NCBI GenBank assembly: GCA_900552055.1
Contig: URYI01000003.1
Span: forward strand, 1 to 53,056
Direction of reading: 5' to 3'
DNA: 53,056 nucleotides
Source: an uncultured Eubacteriales bacterium
GTDB taxonomy: Bacteria > Bacillota > Clostridia > Christensenellales > QALW01
The position numbers were made by a program, and so were the translations under genes. This document shows positions 8,952 through 16,918 of the stretch, in pieces. The notes under the pieces were generated by a model. That model searched no databases, was not told the DNA's origin, and was given only the letters and a program-made list of their open reading frames with translations. Each line of letters opens with the position of its first letter. The first letter of the stretch is position 1.

Positions 8952-10352
8952 CTAATCCTTCACACCCTTATTTTTCTTCAGCGCCGCCCATACAGCCGCC
9001 GCAATAATGCCGGCTCCTGCTGCTACGGCAACAATCCAGCCCCATACGGGAAAACCAGCGCTATAAGGGCTCTCTTCTATCTCCAATGCAGATAGCGCTC
9101 CCGGTTCTGCCGGGTATTCATTTGCGGCTGCCGCAACTGGAGCCGGCTGAATTTTAGTGCCGTTGGCATCATCGACCCCCTTGAGAACCAAACCGGCTTC
9201 AGCATCCGGATTTTTATTAGTATCCGGCATGCTGCCCGCCGTTGGAGCCGAAGGTTGTTCCGCTTCATCCGTTATATCTGGAGAGGGCGTTGCTGCGGAT
9301 TCATCAGTAACATCAGGAGTATTATCAGAACTCGGCTGGAGCGGCGGCGCAGTCGTTGCCTCAGGAGTCTCAGGAGCAGCTGTCGGCGTTGGCCGAGGAG
9401 TCTCAGGAGCAGCCGTCGGCGTTGGCTGAGAAGTAGCCGAAATACTCTCAGAAGGCTCAACCGCAGGACTGGGAGAAGGCGAAGGAGTTTCCGTCGCCGG
9501 TTCAGAACTAACCGGATGCTTTTCCCTGTAAGAATCTGAATTTACATTTTCCAGAGAAGTTATGTCCACGCCGTAAAACGCGCTGGCTGCCAGGCTTGTT
9601 TCAGATATGCTGCCGGGATTATCGCTTACCCCCACTCCGCAGATAAAGAAATTGTCAAAAGAAATATAAGCAGCTTCGCTTACCCCTTCAGCTTCAATAT
9701 TTACACCTATCCGCTTTATGCTGGTGCCGGATAAGTCAATAACATTTGATTCGGGCCAATTCGCCCAGCTGTTTCTGAATTGGCTTAAATCAATAATGAC
9801 ATAGCCTCTGAACAGCGCAGGTAAAAGGATATTTGTCTCGTTATCACGAGACGAGAGTACCTCTCCTTCATCCGTTATTAAATAAGCTGAATAATACGGC
9901 TTATTCCATATATCCAGGTTATCCCGAATAAGCTGAAAGGCAGCCTCCCCTTCATCCATCTTGTCAATATCGCCGGCGCCAAAAAAACTTACCGCTATTT
10001 CTCTGTTTAAATTGCTGCTAATATGGAAACCAATGTATTCCGCATTAGCCATTTCCTCCCTAGGCGCGCCGCCTTTTGCGCTGTCAAAGAAAAATGCATC
10101 GCTGGCATTGCCAAAAACGTGCATTTCGCCGTTTTTAATCCAAGCATCCGCAGCCGGCCACCCCATCGCCTGCACCTTCCAGGACCAAAAGCCTGAAAGG
10201 TCCGGAACGCTCAAGCTTTTCTTTCCATAGCCCTCAAAATCCTCAATAAGATAAATTCCTGCATTATCAGCCGCCTTTGAAGGCTGAGGGACCGCAAAGC
10301 AAAAAACGCACAGCAGTACACTTATTAACGCCATACCTGCAAGCTTTTTCAT
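8952..10352 (-). CDS. Secreted, membrane-anchored protein of unknown function, paralogue 1
   Basis: The 466-residue protein has a signal peptide (about 1-27, ending SKA), an extracellular domain (about 30-255), a long Pro/Thr/Ser-rich linker with PTPTAAPETP repeats (about 270-415), one C-terminal membrane helix (about 435-457) and a basic tail (KKNKGVKD). The domain begins LIEDFEGYG and contains FWSW, WPAADAW, DAFFFDSAKGGAP, YIGFH and FDNFFICG. These aromatic-rich, apparently beta-strand stretches would suit a carbohydrate-binding-like sandwich, but that is inference. No catalytic motif is visible. It is collinear over the whole domain with the gene at 11022-12089, so the pair arose by duplication. 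GGAGGGG precedes the ATG. Confidence 0.85.
   Translation of the reverse strand: MKKLAGMALISVLLCVFCFAVPQPSKAADNAGIYLIEDFEGYGKKSLSVPDLSGFWSWKVQAMGWPAADAWIKNGEMHVFGNASDAFFFDSAKGGAPREEMANAEYIGFHISSNLNREIAVSFFGAGDIDKMDEGEAAFQLIRDNLDIWNKPYYSAYLITDEGEVLSSRDNETNILLPALFRGYVIIDLSQFRNSWANWPESNVIDLSGTSIKRIGVNIEAEGVSEAAYISFDNFFICGVGVSDNPGSISETSLAASAFYGVDITSLENVNSDSYREKHPVSSEPATETPSPSPSPAVEPSESISATSQPTPTAAPETPRPTPTAAPETPEATTAPPLQPSSDNTPDVTDESAATPSPDITDEAEQPSAPTAGSMPDTNKNPDAEAGLVLKGVDDANGTKIQPAPVAAAANEYPAEPGALSALEIEESPYSAGFPVWGWIVAVAAGAGIIAAAVWAALKKNKGVKD
9365..9430 (-). repeat. Two 33-bp direct repeats in the linker of surface paralogue 1
   Basis: Two adjacent 33-bp units (9365-9397, 9398-9430), differing at only a few positions, encode 11-residue Thr/Pro/Ala repeats. 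They can expand or contract and so change linker length. Confidence 0.75.
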
Positions 10353-10436
10353 AAAAACCCCTCCATTAAATTTTTCTCTTTGCTGAATTACAAAATTTAC
10401 AATGCGTGTTCTTGAATTATTATTACCGACTGTTCG

Positions 10437-10703
10437 GAGTCAATGTACAGGAAATAGCGTGTCCCAGCCCTGTAAAATCGCTTGTTTTCCGCGTTATCCC
10501 CAGTTCGTACACGCCCATAATCCTTTTGCACTGCCTTGGAACCAGGCAAATTTCAAAAGCCGCGATCCCAAAGTCAAAAATAAGCTGATTTGCGTCCCTT
10601 AGGCAAATGGCGCAAGCTTAGCGCACATGGAGCAGAACAGCGCGGGAAAAATATAAGCTAAGCTATTTTCGGCTATATTATCCCCTGCATATTGACACTA
10701 TAG
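10437..10703. mobile_element. Possible diverged relative of the MITE-like element
   Basis: Inverted ends GTCAATGTACAGG (about 10439-10451) and the complement of GTCAATATGCAGG (about 10686-10698) lie roughly 260 bp apart. Inside, TTCCGCGTTATCCCCA matches copy D (TTCCGCGTTATCCTCA) with one change, and CGCACATGGAGC resembles the CGTACATGGAGC of copy D. Length and orientation agree with copies C and D, but most of the rest is unalignable by eye. Confidence 0.35.
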
Positions 10704-10705
10704 TT

Positions 10706-10733
10706 ATTATAGCATAATTGTTTTTAAAATCAA
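10706..10733 (-). promoter_or_regulatory. Candidate promoter reading toward surface paralogue 1
   Basis: Reading leftward, TTGATT (10728-10733), a 16-nt spacer and TATAAT (10706-10711). If used, the transcript would cross the element-like stretch at 10437-10703 as a leader of about 345 nt before the ATG at 10352. No better promoter was seen closer to the gene. Confidence 0.45.
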
Positions 10734-10944
10734 GATAAAATTTAAAATATAACGATATATTTTTAAAAATAAATTTTCAGCCATAATCAAGCCCGCCGAA
10801 CCGGCGGTTTGCCCAGACCTCAAGGCGCCGGAGCTTACCGACCCTTGAAAAGAGTGCCGAAAGTTTGCCATAGCGCCGCCATCACGGGTTAAGGCTTTTT
10901 TACCTATCCCTGGCAGAAGCATGAATTTTTCCTGCTTGAGCAAT

Positions 10945-10977
10945 AAAAAAGCAGACCCGATTGAAAATCGGGTCTGC
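10945..10977 (-). terminator. Rho-independent terminator of surface paralogue 2
   Basis: The perfect 11-bp stem GCAGACCCGAT/ATCGGGTCTGC (10951-10961 with 10967-10977) is followed on the minus strand by TTTTTT. It lies 44 bp past the stop codon at 11022, so the two paralogues are separate transcription units. Confidence 0.88.
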
Positions 10978-11021
10978 CCTGCCGCCGCAGACGCGGCCGC
11001 AATATTGAATATTAAAGACGG

Positions 11022-12089
11022 TTAGTTATTCTCGCCTTTATTTTTCTTTCCTGTTGCCGCCACTATAATTACCACGATTATAATAACTACAACAGCAGCT
11101 ATAACAATCCACGCCCAAGTGGGGAAACCGGTTGATTCAGCGGGCTCCTCGCCGGCCGTTGACGTAGCCCCGGCCGCAGCGCTTTCTTCGCTGTCGGTGG
11201 CGGCAGCTCCGTTATCGGTAGCAGAAGGAGTGGTGGTAGTTCCGCCCTGGTCAGGATAGGGGCTTATATTGTCCAGCGAATTGATATCTACTCCATAGAA
11301 CATGCTGGGATCAAGCTGAACATAATCGGTGGTGGTGGCGATATCGCCGGGCTCGTTGGTAACTCCCTCGCCGCAGATAAAGAAGTTGTCAAAAGCGAGA
11401 TAGTGCTCAACGTCAACGTCATTGGCATTGATATTCAAGCCGACAGTCTTAATGCTGGTCTTGGAAAGGTCGATGGTGTTATCCTCCCCTTCGCTCGCCC
11501 AGCTGTTCCTGTAATCGGTTATGTCATAAATTACATAACCTTTAAAATTAGCAGGCAGGGTCACGCGGTCGGGGTTGTTCCTGGTGGCCATTACCTCGCC
11601 GTCATCAGTTACTATATAAGCAGAATAGCTCTGAACCTCATCAGGGTTCAGATTGTCCTTAATCATCTGGAAGTTCGCTTCGCCTTCATCCTTCAAATCA
11701 GCATCTCCGCCGCCGAAGAAGCCTATTTGCATCTCCTTATCCAGATTACTGGTGACATGGAAGCCTATGTATTCAGCATTAGCTACCTCCTCCTTGGGAG
11801 CGCCGCCCTTGACGCTGTCAAAGAAGAAAGCGTCCGAGCCGTTGGAATAAATGCAAAGCTCGCCCAGCTCTATATAGGCATCAGCCGCCGGCCAACCTTG
11901 AGAATGATAACACCAGGACCAGAAGCCCTCAAGAGTGGAAACGCTGGGAATTTCATCCCCATAGCCCTCAAAGTCCTCGATAAGATAGATACCTACATTA
12001 TCGGGCGCAGCCGTTGACGCCATAGGCACGGCAAAACAAAAAGCGCATAATAAAACAAGCGCAGCCAATACACTGGCTATTTTTTTCAT
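11022..12089 (-). CDS. Secreted, membrane-anchored protein of unknown function, paralogue 2
   Basis: The 355-residue protein has a signal peptide (about 1-28, ending STAA), an extracellular domain (about 30-255) closely matching paralogue 1, a short Thr/Ala/Ser/Glu-rich linker (about 285-318), a C-terminal membrane helix (about 322-346) and the tail KKNKGENN. Shared stretches include IYLIEDFEGYG, WPAADA, DAFFFDS-KGGAP, NAEYIGFH, DEGEA, RNSWA, IDLS-TSIK and FDNFFICG. The main difference is linker length: paralogue 1 has about 100 more residues. It has its own strong promoter and terminator. GAGGAGG precedes the ATG. Function is unknown; a cell-surface binding role is inferred only from architecture. 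Confidence 0.87.
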   Translation of the reverse strand: MKKIASVLAALVLLCAFCFAVPMASTAAPDNVGIYLIEDFEGYGDEIPSVSTLEGFWSWCYHSQGWPAADAYIELGELCIYSNGSDAFFFDSVKGGAPKEEVANAEYIGFHVTSNLDKEMQIGFFGGGDADLKDEGEANFQMIKDNLNPDEVQSYSAYIVTDDGEVMATRNNPDRVTLPANFKGYVIYDITDYRNSWASEGEDNTIDLSKTSIKTVGLNINANDVDVEHYLAFDNFFICGEGVTNEPGDIATTTDYVQLDPSMFYGVDINSLDNISPYPDQGGTTTTPSATDNGAAATDSEESAAAGATSTAGEEPAESTGFPTWAWIVIAAVVVIIIVVIIVAATGKKNKGENN

Positions 12090-12121
12090 ATAAATCCTCC
12101 TCTGAAAAATTTATTAAATTC

Positions 12122-12150
12122 ATTATATCAATTATTGACTGTAAAAGCAA
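12122..12150 (-). promoter_or_regulatory. SigA-type promoter of surface paralogue 2
   Basis: Reading leftward, TTGCTT (12145-12150), a 17-nt spacer and a perfect TATAAT (12122-12127), about 30 nt upstream of the ribosome binding site. The flanks are very AT-rich. Confidence 0.7.
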
Positions 12151-12567
12151 TACCAAATATTAATTTTTAATAGTACAAATATAAGATTTTCAAATTTAAA
12201 TTGCACAAAATATTTTTAACGTCCGAACTCAATATAAAATAAAAAAACAACATGTCACCATAATAAAATCTTATGAAAACGCAGCTAAGCTTTCCGCCGT
12301 TTAAAGAGCATTTTCAGCCATTGCCTGAAAAGCCTGCCGCAAGCTTATCTAACATTGGCATGCAAGAATAACGCGGCTTTTTAAGAGCTGGATCGGCGCC
12401 CCTGCCAAGCCGCTTCCGCCCCATATGCCCCCGGCAAATATAGTTTCTGCGCCTTTGCAGGGAAGTGAACCGGCGCATTTTCTCCGGCCCCGGACCTCCG
12501 GAATTTTGCGCGTTGCTAAGGCAAACTATGGAGGCGCGGCTCTGCACATACTTTTCAAGGCGGACAA
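12151..12567. other. Non-coding spacer before MITE copy C
   Basis: AT-rich to about 12280, then GC-richer. The reading frame at 12314-12547 (minus) has no ribosome binding site and no recognisable domain. Nothing else was identified. Confidence 0.45.
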
Positions 12568-12844
12568 TACCCTCAGTTTATAAATTACTATACGCCTCAA
12601 AGCATGACAATTTCTTCATTTTCCGCCTTATCCTCAATCGGCGTACTCCCCGGCGCGCTTCCTTCGCATGCCTTGAAATTGAAGAAATTCTCTCCGTTTG
12701 GGGCCTTAGAGTCAGAAGGCATATAATTTGTTACGGGTAAAGCGCGATTTTAAACGGCATGTACCGGGTCTAAATGGAGCCAAAGCCGCGCGGCAGGTCG
12801 CATATTTTATGCCTTCCGGCCCTCTTTCTTGTAAACTGGGGGTA
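12568..12844 (+). mobile_element. MITE-like element, complete copy C (277 bp)
   Basis: The ends are TACCCTCAGTTTA (12568-12580) and TAAACTGGGGGTA (12832-12844), with TA at both outer edges. A hairpin with arms of about 15 bp (12609-12623 with 12675-12689, one mismatch) lies in the left half. The right half (ACATG/ATGGAGCCAAAGC... up to the end) matches copy D along its length. It has exactly the length of copy B, in inverse orientation. It lies between the his operon terminator and surface paralogue 2. Confidence 0.85.
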
Positions 12845-12942
12845 AAAGCATCCGAAAGCACACCAGCTGAGGATAGCGCAAAAAGCAGGCGGATTTTCAG
12901 GAAAGACACGTATTATACTTGGCGCGCTGACGCCGAGGAATT

Positions 12943-12971
12943 AATAAAACCCCGGCTTATCCAAGCCGGGG
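12943..12971 (-). terminator. Rho-independent terminator of the his operon
   Basis: The perfect 9-bp stem CCCCGGCTT/AAGCCGGGG (12950-12958 with 12963-12971) has a 4-nt loop and is followed on the minus strand by TTTTATT. It lies 34 bp after the hisIE stop codon. Confidence 0.88.
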
Positions 12972-13005
12972 CCAAACGGAGTCAAAATAATTGAACCTAT
13001 AGTAA

Positions 13006-13617
13006 TTAACGCCTTTTTTTCATTTCGGCGCATATATCATACAGGCTTATGTCCTGCTGTGCCAGAAGCACCATCAAATGATAGAGCAAATCAGCCGTTT
13101 CATAGCATATTTCCTCTTTATCCCCGTTTTTGCCTGCTATAACCACTTCAACAGCTTCTTCTCCTACTTTTTTAGCTATCTTATCCATACCCTTATTCAA
13201 AAGATAGCAGGTATAGGACCCCTCCTGGGGCTGCGCCTGGCGCTCCTTTATTACCTCGTATTCCTTGACCAGCTCTTCCGCGCCGGCGCTCTCCTCAAGC
13301 TTAGCCAGGGAATTAAAAAAGCAGCTGACTTCGCCCGTATGGCAGGCCGGCCCCTGTGGAACCACCTTATAAAGCACGGCGTCTCGGTCGCAGTCGCCGT
13401 ATATGGAAACTACTTTTTGCAGATTGCCCGAAGTCTCCCCCTTTTTCCAGAGACTCTTGCGGGAACGGCTGTAATAATGCGCCCAGCCTGTTTGTTCGCT
13501 CAGTTCCAGCGCCTCGGCATTGGCGTAGGCAAGCATTAAGACCCGCCCGCTGAGCGCATCCTGCGCTATAACCGGAACCAGTCCCGCATTGTCAAATTTA
13601 ATATTGCTTAAATCCAT
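13006..13617 (-). CDS. hisIE: Bifunctional phosphoribosyl-AMP cyclohydrolase / phosphoribosyl-ATP pyrophosphatase
   Basis: The fusion catalyses steps two and three of histidine synthesis. The N-terminal HisI domain (about 1-110) has the [11 protein letters not shown] stretch, the metal-binding DCDRDA and the zinc-site segment [13 protein letters not shown]. The C-terminal HisE domain (about 115-203) has [33 protein letters not shown], written here as separate [12 protein letters not shown] and ETADLLYHL landmarks. Its ATG abuts the hisA stop (TAA-ATG), with GGAGGAG inside the end of hisA, so translation is coupled. It is the last gene of the operon. Confidence 0.95.
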   Translation of the reverse strand: MDLSNIKFDNAGLVPVIAQDALSGRVLMLAYANAEALELSEQTGWAHYYSRSRKSLWKKGETSGNLQKVVSIYGDCDRDAVLYKVVPQGPACHTGEVSCFFNSLAKLEESAGAEELVKEYEVIKERQAQPQEGSYTCYLLNKGMDKIAKKVGEEAVEVVIAGKNGDKEEICYETADLLYHLMVLLAQQDISLYDICAEMKKRR

Positions 13618-14340
13618 TTAAATCTCCTCCAGCTTCTTTAATGCCTGTTTTAAATCAATCGCGCCCGTATATACCGCCTGGCCGGTAATGGCTCCGTATG
13701 CGCCAATCTGCGCGCACCCGACTAAATCCTCCACGCAGCTTATTCCGCCGCTTGCAATAATCCTCATGCCTGTCTGCTCTATAAGGGAAGCTGTCCCATC
13801 CAAATTAGGTCCCGAAAGCATACCGTCCTTAGATATATCGGTGTAAATTACAATCTCAATCCCCTGCTCCTTTGCCCTTAAGGCCATTTCAAGAGGGGTT
13901 AATTGGGATAGTTCCACCCATCCCTTAACCGCCGCTTTCCCGTTAAGCGCGTCTATTCCGCAGGCAACTGCCTCCGCTCCGAAATTATTTACCCCTTCTT
14001 TAAGCAGATGTGGATTTTCCAGAGCGGCCGTGCCTATTATCACCCTTTTAGCGCCTGCCTCCAGGCGGGTTTCCATATCCTTCAAAGTCCTGATTCCGCC
14101 GCCCAGCTGTATATTCAGCCCGGTTTCGCTTATAATGGCCTTAATTAGATCCAGATTTTTCCCATGAGAGGAAAAAGCGCCGTCCAAGTCCACAACATGC
14201 AGCCAGCTTGCTCCCTGCTCTTTCCACTTAAGAGCGGCCTCCACAGGGTCTTTGAAATATACCGTCTTTTTATCCGCCTGCCCCTGCTTAAGGCGCACAG
14301 CGCTGCCGTCCTTAATATCCACGGCCGGAAATAGAATCAT
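13618..14340 (-). CDS. hisA: ProFAR isomerase (1-(5-phosphoribosyl)-5-[(5-phosphoribosylamino)methylideneamino]imidazole-4-carboxamide isomerase)
   Basis: HisA opens the ribose of ProFAR by an Amadori rearrangement to give PRFAR. The 240-residue (beta/alpha)8 barrel has catalytic Asp8 in PAVDIKDG, the opposing Asp in YTDISKDGM and phosphate loops LGGGIRT and ASGGIS. It is HisA rather than HisF by the AVDIKDG-x-VRLKQG N-terminus. The product PRFAR needs HisF-HisH, neither of which is encoded nearby. GGGGAGAG lies 9 nt before the ATG. Confidence 0.95.
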   Translation of the reverse strand: MILFPAVDIKDGSAVRLKQGQADKKTVYFKDPVEAALKWKEQGASWLHVVDLDGAFSSHGKNLDLIKAIISETGLNIQLGGGIRTLKDMETRLEAGAKRVIIGTAALENPHLLKEGVNNFGAEAVACGIDALNGKAAVKGWVELSQLTPLEMALRAKEQGIEIVIYTDISKDGMLSGPNLDGTASLIEQTGMRIIASGGISCVEDLVGCAQIGAYGAITGQAVYTGAIDLKQALKKLEEI

Positions 14341-14369
14341 AGTTTTATACTCTCCCCTGTACTATATAA

Positions 14370-14951
14370 TCACAATAAGCCCTTTGTGCTCGGCACACCT
14401 TCCATTTTGGCGTCCATCGAGGCCGCCTCGCGCAGCGCGCGTCCCAGCGCCTTAAACATACCCTCCAGCATATGATGCGGATTTTTGCCGTAAAGCACTG
14501 ATATATGAAGAGTAATTCCGGCATTCACAGCAAAGGCCCTGAAAAATTCTTCGGCCAGCATAACGTCCATGCCTGGATTACAGGCCATTTCGGGCACGTC
14601 ATATACTAAAAAACCCCGTCCCGAAATATCTATAACGCACCTTGCCAGCGCCTCGTCCATAGGCACATACGCACAACCGTACCGCTTGATGCCCGCTTTA
14701 TCTCCCAAGGCTTTAGATACAGCCTGTCCTAAAACAATACCCGTATCCTCCACACTGTGATGGCCGTCTACATTTAAATCCCCTTTGACGCTCAAACGCA
14801 GATCCAGCGCCCCGTGCCGGGCAAAAAGAATAAGCATGTGGTCAAAAAAACCTATGCCGGTGTCTACAGTGCTTTTCCCCTCTCCATCCAGATTCAGCCT
14901 GAGCTTTATATCAGTTTCATAGGTAGTTCTCTGTATTTCTCCCTCTCGCAT
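14370..14951 (-). CDS. hisB: Imidazoleglycerol-phosphate dehydratase
   Basis: This is the monofunctional HisB dehydratase, a di-manganese enzyme that turns imidazoleglycerol phosphate into imidazoleacetol phosphate. Metal-binding motifs are GFFDHML, DGHHSVED and, in the second repeat half, LHISVLYGKNPHHMLE. There is no N-terminal HAD phosphatase domain, so the histidinol-phosphatase step is encoded elsewhere. An in-frame TTG lies 6 nt upstream; the ATG at 14951 is preferred because GAGGG is 6-7 nt before it. It sits 21 bp after hisD. Confidence 0.95.
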   Translation of the reverse strand: MREGEIQRTTYETDIKLRLNLDGEGKSTVDTGIGFFDHMLILFARHGALDLRLSVKGDLNVDGHHSVEDTGIVLGQAVSKALGDKAGIKRYGCAYVPMDEALARCVIDISGRGFLVYDVPEMACNPGMDVMLAEEFFRAFAVNAGITLHISVLYGKNPHHMLEGMFKALGRALREAASMDAKMEGVPSTKGLL

Positions 14952-14972
14952 ATCCAACCCTCAATTCTTGAA

Positions 14973-16259
14973 TTATTCTTCTTCAAAGCGTATTTTTACA
15001 CTGTTTTCATGCGCAGTCAGCCCTTCAAAGCGGGCAAAAAGCTCTATATCCTTATGAACCTCCCTAAGCGCCTCCCGGCTGTAATTAATTACGCTGGTCT
15101 TTTTTACGAAGTCGTCCAGATTAACCGGCGAAAAGAAGCGCGCCGTACCCGAAGTAGGCAGAACATGGGAAGGCCCGGCAAAATAATCCCCCAGAGGTTC
15201 GGGCGAATAATGCCCCATAAAAACCGCGCCGGCATTTTTTATAAGAGGAAGCAGCTTTTCAGGCTTTTCCACGCAAAGCTCCAAATGTTCGGGCGCAATT
15301 CTGTTGGAAAATTCCACCGCCTGTTCAAGATTATCCGCTACAACCACAGCGCCGTAAGCAGATAATGAGCGGGAAATAATATCCCGGCGCGAAAGCTTTT
15401 CCATCTGCTTTTCTATTTCCCTTAATATTTCCTGAGCCAGAGCTTTATCGCAGGAAACACATATGCAGGCGGCCATAGGGTCGTGTTCAGCCTGGGAAAG
15501 CACGTCCGCGGCTACATAGCGCGCGTCTGCGCTGCCGTCGGCTATGACCAGTATTTCGCTCGGCCCCGCTATGCTGTCTATTCCCACATAGCCGAAAACC
15601 TCTCTTTTGGCCAGCGCTACGTAAATATTGCCCGGCCCTACTATCTTATCCACCTTCTGAACGCTCTGGGTCCCGAAGGCCAGCGCAGCTATGGCCTGGG
15701 CCCCGCCCATCTTATATATCTCGCTTACACCCGCTATATCCGCGGCAACTATGGTGGAATACGCCGGCCGCTTAAGGGCGGCGTCGCAGGGGGTGGCCAC
15801 AATTATCCGCTCCACTCCCGCCACAGCGGCAGGCACTGCGCTCATAAGCACAGAGGAAGGATACGCCGCCGCGCCGCCGGGCACATATACGCCCAGGGAC
15901 TGTATGGGAATATAAAGCACTCCCAATTCCCGGCCCTCTTTTTGATTATATGTAAAGCTCTCCCTCTTTTGGCGGGCATAATAATCCCTTATATTAGCGG
16001 CGCTCTCCTTCATAACCCGGATAAGCTCCGCATCGGTATTTTCATAAGCCTGCTCAATTTCAGCTTTGCTTACTTTAATGCTGGAGGCGTCCAGAGAGGT
16101 CTTATCAAAGCGGCTGGTATATTCAAACAGCGCTTCGTCCCCCCGCGCGCGGATATCCGCTATTATACTGCGTACCGTCTCGGCCTGCTCGTTCATGGCC
16201 AGCTGAGAACGGTTGAACAGCCTTTCAATTTCAACATCCTTTATATTTAATAATTTCAT
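14973..16259 (-). CDS. hisD: Histidinol dehydrogenase
   Basis: HisD oxidises histidinol to histidine with two NAD molecules and one zinc. The 428-residue protein has full family length, with GPGNIYVALAKR, AGPSEILVIAD, the zinc-ligand segment QAEHDP, catalytic EHLELC and the C-terminal zinc histidine in FEGLTAHENS. A GTG at 16268 would overlap the hisG stop by 4 nt. The ATG at 16259 is preferred because GGTGAG lies 4 nt upstream. It is tightly coupled to hisG either way. Confidence 0.95.
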   Translation of the reverse strand: MKLLNIKDVEIERLFNRSQLAMNEQAETVRSIIADIRARGDEALFEYTSRFDKTSLDASSIKVSKAEIEQAYENTDAELIRVMKESAANIRDYYARQKRESFTYNQKEGRELGVLYIPIQSLGVYVPGGAAAYPSSVLMSAVPAAVAGVERIIVATPCDAALKRPAYSTIVAADIAGVSEIYKMGGAQAIAALAFGTQSVQKVDKIVGPGNIYVALAKREVFGYVGIDSIAGPSEILVIADGSADARYVAADVLSQAEHDPMAACICVSCDKALAQEILREIEKQMEKLSRRDIISRSLSAYGAVVVADNLEQAVEFSNRIAPEHLELCVEKPEKLLPLIKNAGAVFMGHYSPEPLGDYFAGPSHVLPTSGTARFFSPVNLDDFVKKTSVINYSREALREVHKDIELFARFEGLTAHENSVKIRFEEE

Positions 16260-16264
16260 AAATC

Positions 16265-16906
16265 TCACCCGTTTTGATTGGTACTTATAAACTCCCGCAT
16301 GCGCTCTATAAGAGGCTTTATGCGCCCGCCCTTAGTCTTTAGGCTCACCTGGTTGACTACCAGCCGCGCGCTTACGGGACAAATCTGATACATTACCTTG
16401 AGCCCGTTGGCTTCAAGAGTCTTGCCGCTCTCCACTATATCCAGTATAACATCCGAAAGTCCGGTAACAGGCCCCAGTTCTACCGAACCGTTAAGCTTTA
16501 TTATCTCTACGCTCCGGCCTTTGGAATTAAAATAATTCAGCGCTATATTTGGATACTTTGTAGCTATGCGCAAAATCCTGTCCGGACGGTGCTGGGCGCA
16601 GTCTGCCGGCCCGGCAATGCAGAGCGCGCACTGCCCGAATTTAAGATCCAGCATTTCATAAAGGGGCCGATTGGCCTCCAAAAGGGTATCCTTGCCCACC
16701 ACTCCTATATCGGCTACTCCGTGATGAACGTATGTAGGCACATCGCTGGGCTTTACCAGGAGAAACTTATACCCCTCCCCGTTATCAAAAACCAGCTTTC
16801 TGCCGGCGTCCCTTACCGAAGAACAATCTACGCCGCAGCCCTCCAGTATATCCATTGTCTTTTCACCCAGCCTGCCCTTGGCCAGCGCTATGGTAACAGT
16901 GTCCAT
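16265..16906 (-). CDS. hisG: ATP phosphoribosyltransferase, catalytic subunit (short form)
   Basis: HisG condenses ATP and PRPP in the first, feedback-controlled step of histidine synthesis. At 213 residues it is the short form that lacks the C-terminal regulatory domain and needs HisZ, whose gene lies 12 bp upstream. Landmarks are IALAKGRLGEKT at the N-terminus, VKPSDVPTYVHHGVADIGVVGKD, written here as DVPTYV and GVADIGVVGKD, and the PRPP-binding region near DVILDIVESGKTLEANGL (ESGKTL). AAGGGGAG precedes the ATG. Confidence 0.95.
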   Translation of the reverse strand: MDTVTIALAKGRLGEKTMDILEGCGVDCSSVRDAGRKLVFDNGEGYKFLLVKPSDVPTYVHHGVADIGVVGKDTLLEANRPLYEMLDLKFGQCALCIAGPADCAQHRPDRILRIATKYPNIALNYFNSKGRSVEIIKLNGSVELGPVTGLSDVILDIVESGKTLEANGLKVMYQICPVSARLVVNQVSLKTKGGRIKPLIERMREFISTNQNG

Positions 16907-16918
16907 ATATTTCTCCCC

